DNA of 64,000 nucleotides from an uncultured Eisenbergiella sp. (GCA_947598825.1 CANQFM010000001.1:1-64000); one strand, 5' to 3'; counted from the first letter of the stretch, positions 34,931 through 44,337 are shown. Numbers and translations: made by a program. The notes: a model not told the origin generated them from the letters alone.

Positions 34931-36688
34931 TCAGTTGGCCGCCCCCTGCATGGCCGCCAACGCCTGGGCCGCTGCCTGGGCCGCCGCCTGGGCTGCCGCC
35001 GCCGCTTCCATCGCCGCCTGGGCCTGGGCCGCCAGGGCCTCTACTTGAGCCTGGGCCTGGGCCATCGCCTGGGCTTGTGCCTGGGCCTGGGCTGCCGCCT
35101 GCGCCTGGGCCGCTGCCTGGGCTGCTGCCGCTGCCTGAGCCTGGGCCGCCGCCTGGGCTTCTGCCAGCGCCTGGGCCTGGGCCGCCGCCTGCGCCTGCGC
35201 TTCTGCTGCCGCCTGAGCCTGAGCCGCCGCCTGCGCTTCTGCTTCCGCCTGGGCCTGCGCCGCCGCCTGCGTCTGGGCCTGCGCTGCCGCGGTCACCTGC
35301 GCCACGATCGCCGGATCCACCACCTGGCCCGTGGTGCTGTCCACCGTAACGCCCGTCGCAGGATCCGTCACCCACGCGGCGGGGTTGATCACAGGCACCA
35401 CGGTGGCGATGCCGTTGGCGTCAAAGGAATAAGGAATGTTGTTCAAAACCAGCGAGGTATTGGTCACCATCGTGCCGTCTTCCTTGAAATAGCGCATTCC
35501 CGATGCATCCGTATACCAACCGAACTGCATTGTGCCGTCCACGCCAAACAGATACGTCTTGTCCCCGATGGGCGTCATCCCGACAGCCATTACGCCGGCC
35601 GGCGTGAAATAATATTTTTTCTCCTGAATCGTCAGCAGCTCATTGACCGCCATGCTGCCGTCCTCTTTAAAGTATCTGGTGCCGGCCGCCGGATCCGCAT
35701 AAAATCCCGAATACATGGCGCCGTCCTCGCCAAACAGGCAGATCTTGTCCCCGATGGGAAGCAGCCCCCGCTGCATCAGGCCGTTGGCGGCAAAGAAATA
35801 CTTCTTGCCTGCGATCTCCACCAGTCCCGTGAGCATATGGCCGTCTTTCGTGTCCATATAGAACATATTGACGCCGTCTCCGATCCAGCCCTGCTTGAAC
35901 ATCGTCCCGTCTGCGTTCATGAAATACGTCTTGCCGCCGTCCTGGACAAAACCGTACTGCATCCGGTAATTCTTATAATAATAGGTGCTGCCGTTGCGGT
36001 CCACAAAACCGTTTTCCACAATGATGCCTTTGTAATCTTTAAACTGGTAGTTCAGATCCACATCGCCAGCGATCCCGGGCACGGAACCCGTGTTGGAAAA
36101 CTGCCAGAAGGCCGGATTGGGATATTCGCAGATCGTATTGTACTGGGCGATCCACTTATCGTAGGGAACGCCGCTGATCTTCTCCAGGGCCCAGTTTTTG
36201 TTGGCATAAAGGATCGGATAATACCCCGCCGCCTGCACGGTATTGCAAAACCCTACCGCCAGCGCTGCCAACTGATCCGGCGTCATATTGTTATGTACCG
36301 CGTCCTCCAGATCATAGACCACCGGAAGGCTCACGGCAAAGGGAGCCAGCGCAGCCACCGCAAACTGCGCTTCCGTAATGGCGCCCTCCAGCGTCGTCGC
36401 GTAGGAATAGACATAGGCGCCCACCTTCATACCGGCCGCTGCGGCGCCCGCCATATTCGCCGCAAAATACGGGTCCAGCCCGCTCTTGGCGCTGCCGATC
36501 TTCACAAAGGCGAAATCATATCCCGCGTTCTTCACCGCGCTCCAGTTCACCGTCCCCTGATACTGGGATACGTCGATCCCCTTGGCGATCGGCCCTGCCG
36601 CCTTTACCTGCACGCTATTCCCCAGAAAGCCGCCGGCCACGACAGCAGCCGCAAGCAGCAGGCTCATCATGCGTTTTCTCATTCTCAT
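34931..36688 (-). CDS. GH25 lysozyme with choline-binding-type repeats and Ala/Gln-rich tail
   Basis: Secreted muramidase of 585 residues. A signal peptide (1-30) precedes the GH25 domain (about 33-220) with catalytic D39 (GIDVSQYQG) and D126/E128 (VVYDLEDA). Residues 225-450 hold aromatic cell-wall-binding repeats ([37 protein letters not shown]), as in choline-binding proteins. From about 465 to 585 the protein is almost only Ala and Gln with some Glu and a few Met or Leu. That tail has no counterpart in ordinary GH25 enzymes and probably forms long helices. Reverse-strand open frames here are artefacts of the GCC-rich repeats. GAGAGGG is the ribosome-binding site. Confidence 0.93.
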   Translation of the reverse strand: MRMRKRMMSLLLAAAVVAGGFLGNSVQVKAAGPIAKGIDVSQYQGTVNWSAVKNAGYDFAFVKIGSAKSGLDPYFAANMAGAAAAGMKVGAYVYSYATTLEGAITEAQFAVAALAPFAVSLPVVYDLEDAVHNNMTPDQLAALAVGFCNTVQAAGYYPILYANKNWALEKISGVPYDKWIAQYNTICEYPNPAFWQFSNTGSVPGIAGDVDLNYQFKDYKGIIVENGFVDRNGSTYYYKNYRMQYGFVQDGGKTYFMNADGTMFKQGWIGDGVNMFYMDTKDGHMLTGLVEIAGKKYFFAANGLMQRGLLPIGDKICLFGEDGAMYSGFYADPAAGTRYFKEDGSMAVNELLTIQEKKYYFTPAGVMAVGMTPIGDKTYLFGVDGTMQFGWYTDASGMRYFKEDGTMVTNTSLVLNNIPYSFDANGIATVVPVINPAAWVTDPATGVTVDSTTGQVVDPAIVAQVTAAAQAQTQAAAQAQAEAEAQAAAQAQAAAEAQAQAAAQAQALAEAQAAAQAQAAAAAQAAAQAQAAAQAQAQAQAMAQAQAQVEALAAQAQAAMEAAAAAQAAAQAAAQALAAMQGAAN

Positions 36689-36722
36689 CTCTGCGTCCCT
36701 CTCCTCTTATCCCATGCCTGTT

Positions 36723-36755
36723 AAAAAAGTCCCTGGGGATATCCTCAGGGACTTT
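36723..36755 (-). terminator. rpsU terminator
   Basis: AAAGTCCCTG (36726-36735) pairs with CAGGGACTTT (36746-36755); on the minus strand it ends in TTTTTT. It lies 7 bases after the rpsU stop and just before the lysozyme gene. Confidence 0.9.
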
Positions 36756-36761
36756 ATGCCG

Positions 36762-36938
36762 TTAGTTGTATTTGCGCTTTCTAGCCGCTTCCGATTTCTT
36801 CTTGCGCTTCACGCTAGGCTTCTCATAGTGCTCTCTCTTGCGGATCTCCTGCTGGATACCAGCCTTCGCACAGCTTCTCTTGAAACGACGAAGAGCACTA
36901 TCTAAAGTCTCGTTCTCTTTCACGATAATGTTAGACAT
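36762..36938 (-). CDS. rpsU: 30S ribosomal protein S21
   Basis: 58-residue basic protein: [19 protein letters not shown], then KRSCAKAG and a Lys/Arg-rich tail ([17 protein letters not shown]), the S21 pattern of Firmicutes. GGGAGGT precedes the ATG by 10 bases. It is monocistronic, with a promoter at 37056-37083 and a terminator at 36723-36755. The roughly 110-base leader holds an inverted pair TCTACA/TGTAGA (37010-37015, 37030-37035), which could be an autoregulatory stem. Confidence 0.97.
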   Translation of the reverse strand: MSNIIVKENETLDSALRRFKRSCAKAGIQQEIRKREHYEKPSVKRKKKSEAARKRKYN

Positions 36939-37055
36939 CTTACACCTGACCTCCCTTCAGTCCCGTCTCATATTTCGACTGATTGGGTTAATGATGGGCA
37001 CGGAACTTATCTACAAATATCTAAAAAAATGTAGACAAAATCTATGCACAAAATC

Positions 37056-37083
37056 ATTATAACAAAAATCCCCAATTCGTCAA
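37056..37083 (-). promoter_or_regulatory. rpsU promoter, TTGACG-N16-TATAAT with extended -10
   Basis: TTGACG (37083-37078) and TATAAT (37061-37056) on the minus strand are 16 bases apart, and TGT directly precedes TATAAT. A strong promoter, as expected for a ribosomal protein gene. Confidence 0.85.
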
Positions 37084-37151
37084 CAGTTTTTTCTATTTTT
37101 AGAACACAGTTTTTTCCTGTTCTTTTCCCGGGCAAAAGAGATACCCGACGG

Positions 37152-39791
37152 TCAGTGCAGCATGCCTTCCAGCACTGACGCCGCTTGAGCCAGAGCTGCC
37201 TGAATGCCGGCAGGATCCTTGCCGCCGGCCTGGGCCATATTCGGCCGGCCGCCGCCTCCGCCGCCTACCAGCTTCGCAATCCCTTTGATCAGATTGCCCG
37301 CATGGGCGCCCTGCTTCATCGCTTCCTCCGTGGCCATGGCGATCAGATTGACCTTGCCCTCCTGGGCGGAGGCCAGCACCACGGCGCCCTCTCCCAGCTT
37401 CTGCTTGAGCTGGTCGCCCAGTTCCCGAAGGCCGTTCATATCCACGCCGTCTACGCGGGCCGCCAGCAGCTTCACGCCTTTGACAAGCCTGACCTGATCC
37501 GTCACATCCCCCAGCGCTTCCCTGGCGGCCTTGCTCTTTAAGGACTCGTTCTCGCTCTGCAGCGCCCGGATATCCGCCAGCATATGCTCCAGCTTTTCCG
37601 TCAGCGTATCCGGCGTAGCCTTGACCGTGCGGGCCGCTTCCTCCAGCTTCTTTTCCACATCGCTGTAGTAGTCGAACACGCCCTGTCCCGTCAACGCCTC
37701 GATCCTGCGCACCCCTGCGGCTACGCCGTTTTCGGAAAGGATCTTAAAGGCCCGGATCTCGCCGGTATTGCCGATATGGGTGCCGCCGCACAGTTCTCTG
37801 GAATAGTCGCCCATACAGACCACCCGCACCGTATCGCCGTATTTTTCGCCGAACAGCGCCATGGCACCGGTCTGCTTGGCTTCCTCCAGCGTCATGACCT
37901 TCGTCTCCACAGGGAGGTTCTCCGCGATCTTCTCATTGACCCGGCGCTCCACCTCTGCAAGCTCTTCGGCGGTCATGGCCGCGAAATGGGAGAAATCAAA
38001 GCGCAGCCTGCCGGCGTTGTTCAGGGAGCCCTGCTGCTCCACATGACTGCCCAAAACCTCCCGCAGGGCTTTTTGCAGCAGATGGGTAGCGCTGTGATTC
38101 TTACAGGTGTCCAGACGGTTTTTGGCGTCCACAGAAAGGGTCACAGTATCTCCCAGTTTGAACATGCCTGCGGTCATCCGGCCCACATGGCCGACCTTGC
38201 CGCCCTTTAACTTGATCGTTTCCTCTACGCAAAAGGCGCCTTCCGGACAGGTGATCGCACCGATATCCCCCTCCTGGCCGCCCATAGTGGCATAAAACGG
38301 CGTCTCCTCGACGATAATGGTGCCGCTCTGCCCGTCGGTCAAAGCCTCCACCACCTCGCTGTCGGTGGTCATGGCGCTGATCGCAGAGCTGTGCTGCAGC
38401 CTGTCATAGCCCACAAAGACAGAGGTAATGGCCGGATCGATGGATTCGTAAACCGTCACGTCCGCTCCCATATAATTGGTAGTCTTGCGGGCCGCCCGGG
38501 CCATCTGCTTCTGCCTTAGCATGGCGGCGTCAAACCCGGCCTCGTCCACCTTGAAATCCTTCTCCGCCAAGATCTCCTTAGTCAGATCCAGCGGGAAACC
38601 GTAGGTATCGTACAGACGGAAAGCCTCCTCGCCCGCCAGCGTAAAGGAACCCTCCTTTGCCATCTTTTCTTCCATTTCGGAGAGGATCTCCAGCCCCTGA
38701 TCGATGGTCCTGTCGAATTTATGCTCCTCCTGGGTCAGCACGTTGAAAATAAAGGCTTTCTTTTCCTCCAACTCCGGATAGCCGTCCCTGCTGCCCTCGA
38801 TGACAGTCCGGCTCAAGTTCGCCAAAAATTCGCCCTCGATGCCCAAAAGCCTGCCGTGGCGGGCCGCCCGGCGGATGATCCGGCGCAGCACATAGCCTCT
38901 CCCTTCGTTGGAGGGCAGGATGCCATCGGAAATCATAAAGGTGGCGCTGCGGATATGGTCCGTGATGATCCGGATGGATACGTCCCACTCATGCTCCTTA
39001 TGATATTCCTTCCCAGCCAGCTCGCAGACGCGGCTGCGCAGGGCGAAAATGGTGTCGATGTCAAAAATGGAATCCACATCCTGCACCACCGCCGCCAGGC
39101 GTTCCAGTCCCATGCCGGTGTCGATATTCTTCTGTTCCAGTTCCGTATAATTGCCGTGGCCGTCGTTGTCAAACTGGGTGAACACGTTATTCCACACCTC
39201 AATATAACGGTCACAGTCGCAGCCTACGGTACAGCCAGGCTTCCCGCAGCCGTATTTCTCGCCCCGGTCATAATAGATCTCGGAGCAGGGGCCGCAGGGG
39301 CCGGAACCATGCTCCCAGAAGTTATCCTCCTTGCCGAAACGGAAAATGCGCTCCTTCGCGATGCCGATCTCCTTATTCCAGATATCGAAAGCCTCGTCGT
39401 CCTCCAGATAGACGGAAGGGTACAGCCTGTCCGGGTCCAGCCCCACCACCTGGGTCAGAAACTCCCAGCTCCAGGCGATGGCCTCATGCTTAAAATAATC
39501 GCCAAAGGAAAAGTTGCCCAGCATTTCAAAAAAGGTCCCGTGCCGGGCGGTCTTGCCGATATTCTCGATATCGCCGGTACGGATGCACTTCTGACAGGTA
39601 GTGACGCGCCTGCGGGGCGGAATCTCCTGCCCCGTAAAGTAGGGCTTTAAAGGCGCCATGCCGGAATTGATCAGCAGCAGGCTGTTGTCATTATGGGGCA
39701 CCAGGGAAAAGCTCTTCATCGCCAGATGACCCTTGCTCTCGAAAAACTCCAAAAACATCTTTCTCAGTTCATTCACGCCGTATGGTTTCAT
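37152..39791 (-). CDS. alaS: Alanyl-tRNA synthetase
   Basis: Class II synthetase of 879 residues with all parts: the aminoacylation core from the N-terminus (FFESKGH, INSGMAPLKPYF, RRVTTCQKCIRTGDIENIG), the editing domain with zinc-type motifs HSATH and CGGTHIGNTGEI, and the C-terminal DHHA1 domain ending with a Gly-rich GGGGGGRPNMAQAGG segment. I placed the start at 39791, with GGAGG 10 bases upstream. The promoter at 39844-39872 leaves a leader of only about 46 bases, too short for a T-box. Confidence 0.98.
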   Translation of the reverse strand: MKPYGVNELRKMFLEFFESKGHLAMKSFSLVPHNDNSLLLINSGMAPLKPYFTGQEIPPRRRVTTCQKCIRTGDIENIGKTARHGTFFEMLGNFSFGDYFKHEAIAWSWEFLTQVVGLDPDRLYPSVYLEDDEAFDIWNKEIGIAKERIFRFGKEDNFWEHGSGPCGPCSEIYYDRGEKYGCGKPGCTVGCDCDRYIEVWNNVFTQFDNDGHGNYTELEQKNIDTGMGLERLAAVVQDVDSIFDIDTIFALRSRVCELAGKEYHKEHEWDVSIRIITDHIRSATFMISDGILPSNEGRGYVLRRIIRRAARHGRLLGIEGEFLANLSRTVIEGSRDGYPELEEKKAFIFNVLTQEEHKFDRTIDQGLEILSEMEEKMAKEGSFTLAGEEAFRLYDTYGFPLDLTKEILAEKDFKVDEAGFDAAMLRQKQMARAARKTTNYMGADVTVYESIDPAITSVFVGYDRLQHSSAISAMTTDSEVVEALTDGQSGTIIVEETPFYATMGGQEGDIGAITCPEGAFCVEETIKLKGGKVGHVGRMTAGMFKLGDTVTLSVDAKNRLDTCKNHSATHLLQKALREVLGSHVEQQGSLNNAGRLRFDFSHFAAMTAEELAEVERRVNEKIAENLPVETKVMTLEEAKQTGAMALFGEKYGDTVRVVCMGDYSRELCGGTHIGNTGEIRAFKILSENGVAAGVRRIEALTGQGVFDYYSDVEKKLEEAARTVKATPDTLTEKLEHMLADIRALQSENESLKSKAAREALGDVTDQVRLVKGVKLLAARVDGVDMNGLRELGDQLKQKLGEGAVVLASAQEGKVNLIAMATEEAMKQGAHAGNLIKGIAKLVGGGGGGRPNMAQAGGKDPAGIQAALAQAASVLEGMLH

Positions 39792-39843
39792 GTATTCTTC
39801 CTCCAAACCCGTGGGTTTCGCTCATGATCTCAAACATTATAGC

Positions 39844-39872
39844 ATTATAGATGCCTTTTGGCGGCTTGTCAA
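39844..39872 (-). promoter_or_regulatory. alaS promoter, perfect TTGACA-N17-TATAAT
   Basis: On the minus strand TTGACA (39872-39867) and TATAAT (39849-39844) are exactly 17 bases apart, the full sigma-A consensus. Confidence 0.9.
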
Positions 39873-39876
39873 CCTG

Positions 39877-39955
39877 TAACGGGCCTGCCTTTTGCCTTTT
39901 GCCGCACATAACAGGATCTCCTTTTGCCGCGCAACGGGCTCTCCTTTTGCCGCGC
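39877..39955 (-). repeat. Three imperfect tandem repeats of about 24 bp between degV and alaS
   Basis: The core CCTTTTGCCGC recurs at 39895, 39920 and 39943 (spacing 25 and 23), each preceded by a version of AACGGGCTCT. On the minus strand each copy reads GCGGCAAAAGG, and two read AAAAGGAGA, a Shine-Dalgarno-like string. The array fills the gap between the degV stop and the alaS promoter and contains no obvious terminator. Confidence 0.55.
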
Positions 39956-40843
39956 CTACAGCGAACGCTCGTCTCCCCAGAAAAACAGCGCCACCGTACC
40001 GGGGCCCGTATGGGAGCCGATGACCGTGCCGATATCGTTGATCAGCACCCTGCCGTCCAGCTTCGGGAAAAGCTCCTCTACCGTTTTCGCCACCGCTTCC
40101 GCATCTTCCCGCCGATCAGAGTGGGAAATATAACATTTCCCATCGTAATCATGCCCTCCCCGGGCATGCTCTTCCATCTGCTTTATCATCGCCCGCATCA
40201 CCTGCTTCTTGCCGCGGTGCTTGGTGCGCGGGATCAGCTTCCCTTCGGAGTTGACGTTTAAAAGTGGGCAGATGTTTAAAGTCTGTCCAAAAAATCCCGC
40301 CACTTTGGAAACCCGGCCGCCCCGGATGAAGCTAGTCAGATCCGTGGTGAAAAACCAGTGGTGCAGGCGCAGCTTGTTCTGCTCCAGCCAGGCTGCGTTT
40401 TCCTCCAGCCCCATGCCCTTTTTCTGATTTTCCAAAGCCTGCGTCAGCAAAAGGCCAAACCCAGAGGACGCTGCCAGGGAATCGATCACTATGACCTGTC
40501 GGCCGGGATAGGCCTCTTCCAACTGCGCCTTCGCCAGATTGGCCGAATTGACGGTGCCGGAAATGCCGCTGGACAGCGCCAGATGCAGCACGTCCCTGCC
40601 CTGCTGCAAAACGGGCTCAAACAGGGCCCGGTACTCTTCCACGTTGACCTGGGAGGTCACGGGCTGCGCCCCGTCCGCTATTTGCTTATAAAAAGCGGAA
40701 GGGCTGATTGAACTGTATAAATCATCCGGATAATCCTTTCCGTCTATCTGATAGTGAAACATCACATAGGGAACCCGGTTGTCTTCCATGAATTGCCTGC
40801 TCATATCCGCTGTGGAACAGCAGGTGATCGTATAATTTTCCAT
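39956..40843 (-). CDS. DegV family fatty-acid-binding protein
   Basis: DegV/FakB fold, 295 residues. Family members bind a fatty acid and, as FakB, present it to the kinase FakA for phosphorylation. Visible landmarks: ITCCSTADMSRQF at the N-terminus, VTSQVNVEEY, LSSGISGTVNSA, LTSFIRGGRVSK and a C-terminal GTVIGSHTGPGTVALFF. The start at 40843 has GGAGGAAAGG before it. No fakA is nearby; lipid specificity is unknown. Confidence 0.93.
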   Translation of the reverse strand: MENYTITCCSTADMSRQFMEDNRVPYVMFHYQIDGKDYPDDLYSSISPSAFYKQIADGAQPVTSQVNVEEYRALFEPVLQQGRDVLHLALSSGISGTVNSANLAKAQLEEAYPGRQVIVIDSLAASSGFGLLLTQALENQKKGMGLEENAAWLEQNKLRLHHWFFTTDLTSFIRGGRVSKVAGFFGQTLNICPLLNVNSEGKLIPRTKHRGKKQVMRAMIKQMEEHARGGHDYDGKCYISHSDRREDAEAVAKTVEELFPKLDGRVLINDIGTVIGSHTGPGTVALFFWGDERSL

Positions 40844-40987
40844 CCTTTCCTCCATTTCGGGCGCGGACAAATCCCGCTCCCAGGCTTTTTTCTTCAATTA
40901 TCCTTCTTATTATAGTAAATCCGCGGTTTTCTTACAAGCTAAAACGAGAAAAAATCCGTTCGTCCGCAGATAAAAACAGGATTTTCC

Positions 40988-41016
40988 TTGACCCGTCCGC
41001 CGTCCGGTGCTAAACT
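40988..41016 (+). promoter_or_regulatory. rarA promoter, TTGACC-N17-TAAACT
   Basis: TTGACC (40988-40993) and TAAACT (41011-41016) are 17 bases apart. Initiation near 41023 leaves a 70-base leader and rules out the longer in-frame TTG start at 40988. Confidence 0.65.
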
Positions 41017-41092
41017 CAGTATAGAACAAATGTTTGCTTTTCCTGCCCGGATAAAGGCTCCGGCGCAGGCTTTCTTTGAAAGGGAAAACGAT

Positions 41093-42409
41093 ATGGAACA
41101 GCTTTCATTATTTGACCATCAGAATATCAGCGCTCCTCTGGCCAGCCGCTTACGGCCCGATACGCTGGAGGACTTCGTGGGGCAGGCCCACCTTCTGGGA
41201 GAGGGGAAACTGCTGCGGCGCATCATCGACAGCGACCAGATCCCTTCCATGATCTTCTGGGGGCCTCCCGGCGTTGGCAAGACCACGCTGGCCAACATCA
41301 TCGCCCGCCGCACACACGCTTCCTTCATCAATTTCAGCGCCGTTACCAGCGGCATCCGGGAGATCAAGGAGGTGATGGCCCAGGCGGAGCTGAGCCGGCA
41401 GATCGGCCAGAAGACCCTGCTGTTTGTGGACGAGATCCACCGTTTCAACAAGGCCCAGCAGGACGCCTTTTTACCCTATGTGGAAAAGGGCAGTATCATC
41501 CTGATCGGCGCTACCACGGAGAACCCTTCCTTCGAGATCAATTCCGCCCTGCTCTCCCGCTGCCGCGTGTTCGTCCTGAAGGCCCTTGAGACAGAGGATC
41601 TGATCCGCCTTCTCAACCACGCCATTCACAGCCCCAACGGCTATAAGGGCACGCAGATCGTGATCACCCACAAGCAGCTTTCCGCCATCGCCGCTTTCTG
41701 CGACGGGGACGCCCGCACCGCCTTAAATACCCTGGAAATGGCCATTACCAACGGCGAAGTGGGCCCCGGCAGCATCACCGTCACCGACGAATGCCTGGAA
41801 CAGTGCATCAGCCGCAAATCCCTGCTCTACGACAAAAAAGGGGAAGAACACTACAACCTGATCTCCGCCCTTCATAAATCCATGCGCAATACCGATCCAG
41901 ACGCCGCCCTCTACTGGCTGTCCCGTATGCTGGAGTCCGGGGAGGACCCGCTCTATGTGGCCCGCCGGCTGATCCGGTTTGCCAGCGAGGATGTGGGCCT
42001 GGCCGACACCAATGCGCTGACCGTGGCGGTGAACGCCTACCAGGCCAGCCATTTCATCGGGATGCCGGAATGCACCGTCAACCTGTCCGAAGCGGTGGTC
42101 TATCTTTCCCTGGCGCCCAAATCCAACGCCCTCTACAGCGCGTATGAAACCTGCAAGCTGGACGCGCAGCGCACACAGGCGGAGCCTGTCCCTTTACAGA
42201 TCCGCAACGCGCCCACCAGGCTGATGGAGGAGCTGCACTACGGGGAAGGCTACGTCTATGCCCACGACACCGCCGAAAAAGTGGCTCGGATGCAATGTCT
42301 GCCCGACGCCCTCAAAGACCGCCGCTACTACCATCCCACGCAGGAAGGGGACGAGGGCGCACTAAAGGAGAAGCTGGACGCGATCCGCGCCTGGAAAGCC
42401 GGGGAATAA
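41093..42409 (+). CDS. rarA: Replication-associated recombination protein A (RarA/MgsA AAA+ ATPase)
   Basis: 438-residue clamp-loader-like ATPase acting at stalled replication forks. Walker A is GPPGVGKT (57-64), Walker B FVDEIHRF (111-118), the sensor region ATTENPSFEINSALLSRC follows, and the MgsA C-terminal tetramerisation domain occupies about 270-430. The start at 41093 gives the usual length; GAAAGGG precedes it. The N-terminus reads MEQLSLFD, and QLSLF is the canonical beta-clamp-binding pentapeptide. Confidence 0.95.
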   Translation: MEQLSLFDHQNISAPLASRLRPDTLEDFVGQAHLLGEGKLLRRIIDSDQIPSMIFWGPPGVGKTTLANIIARRTHASFINFSAVTSGIREIKEVMAQAELSRQIGQKTLLFVDEIHRFNKAQQDAFLPYVEKGSIILIGATTENPSFEINSALLSRCRVFVLKALETEDLIRLLNHAIHSPNGYKGTQIVITHKQLSAIAAFCDGDARTALNTLEMAITNGEVGPGSITVTDECLEQCISRKSLLYDKKGEEHYNLISALHKSMRNTDPDAALYWLSRMLESGEDPLYVARRLIRFASEDVGLADTNALTVAVNAYQASHFIGMPECTVNLSEAVVYLSLAPKSNALYSAYETCKLDAQRTQAEPVPLQIRNAPTRLMEELHYGEGYVYAHDTAEKVARMQCLPDALKDRRYYHPTQEGDEGALKEKLDAIRAWKAGE

Positions 42410-42431
42410 GGGATCCGGGCCGCGCTGTACT

Positions 42432-44168
42432 CTATTTTTCAGAAGAGCGCAGCGTCCCCTCCGCCGCTTCTTTTTCAATCGTATCCAGCAATACCTGCTT
42501 TGCGTAGGAAACCGCTTTTTTCACGCTGCCCTCCTCAAAGGGCACGGAAAGGTTGGCCAGCTTTAACAGGCCCAGATAACTTAAGCTGCCGCCGGCGTTG
42601 CACAGCCGCAGATAATCGGCCCAGGCCGTCTGCCTGTCCTGCTCATAGCGTTTCTTAAATTCCATGGCGCCCATGGTGGTCAGCGTGTAGTTGATATAAT
42701 AAAACGGATATAGGAAAATATGCAGCTTGTGATACCAGTATCCGCCCCGCTCCATAAACTCGTCGTCCTCATAGGCGCGCCAGGGCATATATTTTTCCTC
42801 CAGCTTATGCCACTCCCAGGTGCGCTCCTTCGGCGTCAGCTCCGGATGGGCGTACATGATATGCTGAAACTCGTCCACCGCCACGCCGAAGGGCACAAAG
42901 GTAATGGCCTCCTGCAGATGGGCGAAGCGGAACTTGTCCGCGTCCGCGCCGAAGAACTGCTCCGCATACGGATAGGCGAACTGCTCCATGGACATGGAAT
43001 GGATCTCGGCGATATCCGTGGATTCGTTGTAATAGGCGCTGGTGGGCTGATGGCGCATGGCCTGATAGCCTGCAAAAGCGTGACCCAGTTCATGGCTCAG
43101 CACCTGCATATCTCCGATGGTATGGTTAAAGCAGGAGAACACAAAGGGCGCTTTATAATCCGGCAGCGTGGTCATGTAACCTGTAGACGCCTTGTTCGGC
43201 TTATTTTTCAGATCCATCAGCTCATGCTCGATCATGAAGTCGATAAACTCCCCGGTCTCCGGGCTCATATCGTGGTACATCTTCCTGGCTTCCCCGATCA
43301 TGTAATCATCGTCGCCAGCGGGCTGGGCATTGCCGTCCGGGAAGATAAATTTTTCATCATAGGCCATGATCTTTTCTACGCCGATGCGCTTCGCCTGGGC
43401 CTGATAAAGCTTTTCGCATAAAGGCACGATCTCCTCCTTCACCTGCCTGCGGAAAGCCTCCACCTCCTTCTGGCCGTAATCGCTCCTGCCCTGCTGCCGA
43501 TATCCCAACGGGATAAAATTTTCATCCCCGAGGGCGCATCCCATGGCGTTGCGCACCTCCACCAGTTGAGAAAAGATCTCCTCCATTTCCGCTTCGTTGC
43601 CGTGATAAAAATCGGAATAGGCCCGAAAGGCCGCCTTCCTCACGCTGCGGTCAGGATCCTCAAAAAATTTCTGGATGCCGTACAGGTTATAGACATTTCC
43701 CTGAAACGGGATCTGCGCCGTCGCCATCAGCTTCTGATAACGGGTGGTCAGCTCCGCCTCCTTTTGCAGATAGGGCACCAGCGCCGGATTGAAGCTGTCC
43801 ACGCTGCGCTGCAGAGCGACGAGGTACTCGCTTCCGTATTCCGCTTCCAGTTCAGCCTTAAAGGGGCTCTCCAGGATCGCCTTCTGAAACGCCAGCCCGG
43901 CCTCCATGACCGTAGGATAGGTGTTCTGGTTATATTCCAGTTCTTTCTCATAATACGGATCCGTGGTATCCAGCGTATTGCGGATGCTGCAGAGGGAAAA
44001 CATAGTGGAAAAATGATCCGCAAGTTTTTCCTCCTCCTGTATCGCCTCCTTCATCTGCGCATAGGACGACGCCTGACGGATCCGTTCAGTCAGCGCCTCC
44101 CACTTCTCTTTCAGTTCCACATAATCCGGCCGGACATATTCCAGCGTCTGAAACGTAAACGACTGCAT
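42432..44168 (-). CDS. pepF: M3-family oligoendopeptidase F-like peptidase
   Basis: Cytosolic zinc peptidase, 578 residues. The zinc motif is H359-E-L-G-H363 in VLSHELGHAFAGYQ, with the third ligand E388 in STDIAEIHSMSMEQ. The C-terminal HYxx-type stretch GGYWYHKLHIFLYPFYYINYTL is also typical. It degrades short peptides. It is convergent with rarA (22 bases apart, no clear terminator) and transcribed from the promoter at 44237-44264. Confidence 0.95.
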   Translation of the reverse strand: MQSFTFQTLEYVRPDYVELKEKWEALTERIRQASSYAQMKEAIQEEEKLADHFSTMFSLCSIRNTLDTTDPYYEKELEYNQNTYPTVMEAGLAFQKAILESPFKAELEAEYGSEYLVALQRSVDSFNPALVPYLQKEAELTTRYQKLMATAQIPFQGNVYNLYGIQKFFEDPDRSVRKAAFRAYSDFYHGNEAEMEEIFSQLVEVRNAMGCALGDENFIPLGYRQQGRSDYGQKEVEAFRRQVKEEIVPLCEKLYQAQAKRIGVEKIMAYDEKFIFPDGNAQPAGDDDYMIGEARKMYHDMSPETGEFIDFMIEHELMDLKNKPNKASTGYMTTLPDYKAPFVFSCFNHTIGDMQVLSHELGHAFAGYQAMRHQPTSAYYNESTDIAEIHSMSMEQFAYPYAEQFFGADADKFRFAHLQEAITFVPFGVAVDEFQHIMYAHPELTPKERTWEWHKLEEKYMPWRAYEDDEFMERGGYWYHKLHIFLYPFYYINYTLTTMGAMEFKKRYEQDRQTAWADYLRLCNAGGSLSYLGLLKLANLSVPFEEGSVKKAVSYAKQVLLDTIEKEAAEGTLRSSEK

Positions 44169-44236
44169 GATCCTTTCCCCTTTCTTTTTATACTTCCGTC
44201 AAAAATCCGAAAACCGCTGTCAACGTATTTATACAC

Positions 44237-44264
44237 AGTATATCACTTTCACAGGTTTTGTCCA
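44237..44264 (-). promoter_or_regulatory. pepF promoter, TGGACA-N16-TATACT
   Basis: On the minus strand TGGACA (44264-44259) and TATACT (44242-44237) are 16 bases apart, with TGA directly before TATACT (extended -10). The leader is about 60 bases. Confidence 0.6.
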
Positions 44265-44302
44265 ACAGGAATCGGGCCGTCTGGAAATACGCCGTGAAAA
44301 GA

Positions 44303-44337
44303 TTGCCAAACGGTAAAATCCATGGTAAACTGTTTAC
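44303..44337 (+). promoter_or_regulatory. Lipoprotein-gene promoter with GTAAAC-N-GTTTAC operator
   Basis: TTGCCA (44303-44308) and TAAACT (44326-44331) are 17 bases apart. A perfect palindrome GTAAACTGTTTAC (44325-44337) covers the -10 hexamer and the start point, where a repressor would exclude polymerase. The regulator is unknown. Confidence 0.55.

Noticed and set aside
34835..36724. A 629-codon open frame on the plus strand across the lysozyme gene
   Set aside because: It is the antisense of a GCC-rich Ala/Gln repeat gene. Its translation is Arg/His/Leu-rich with no domain, while the minus strand encodes a full signal peptide, GH25 site and binding repeats.
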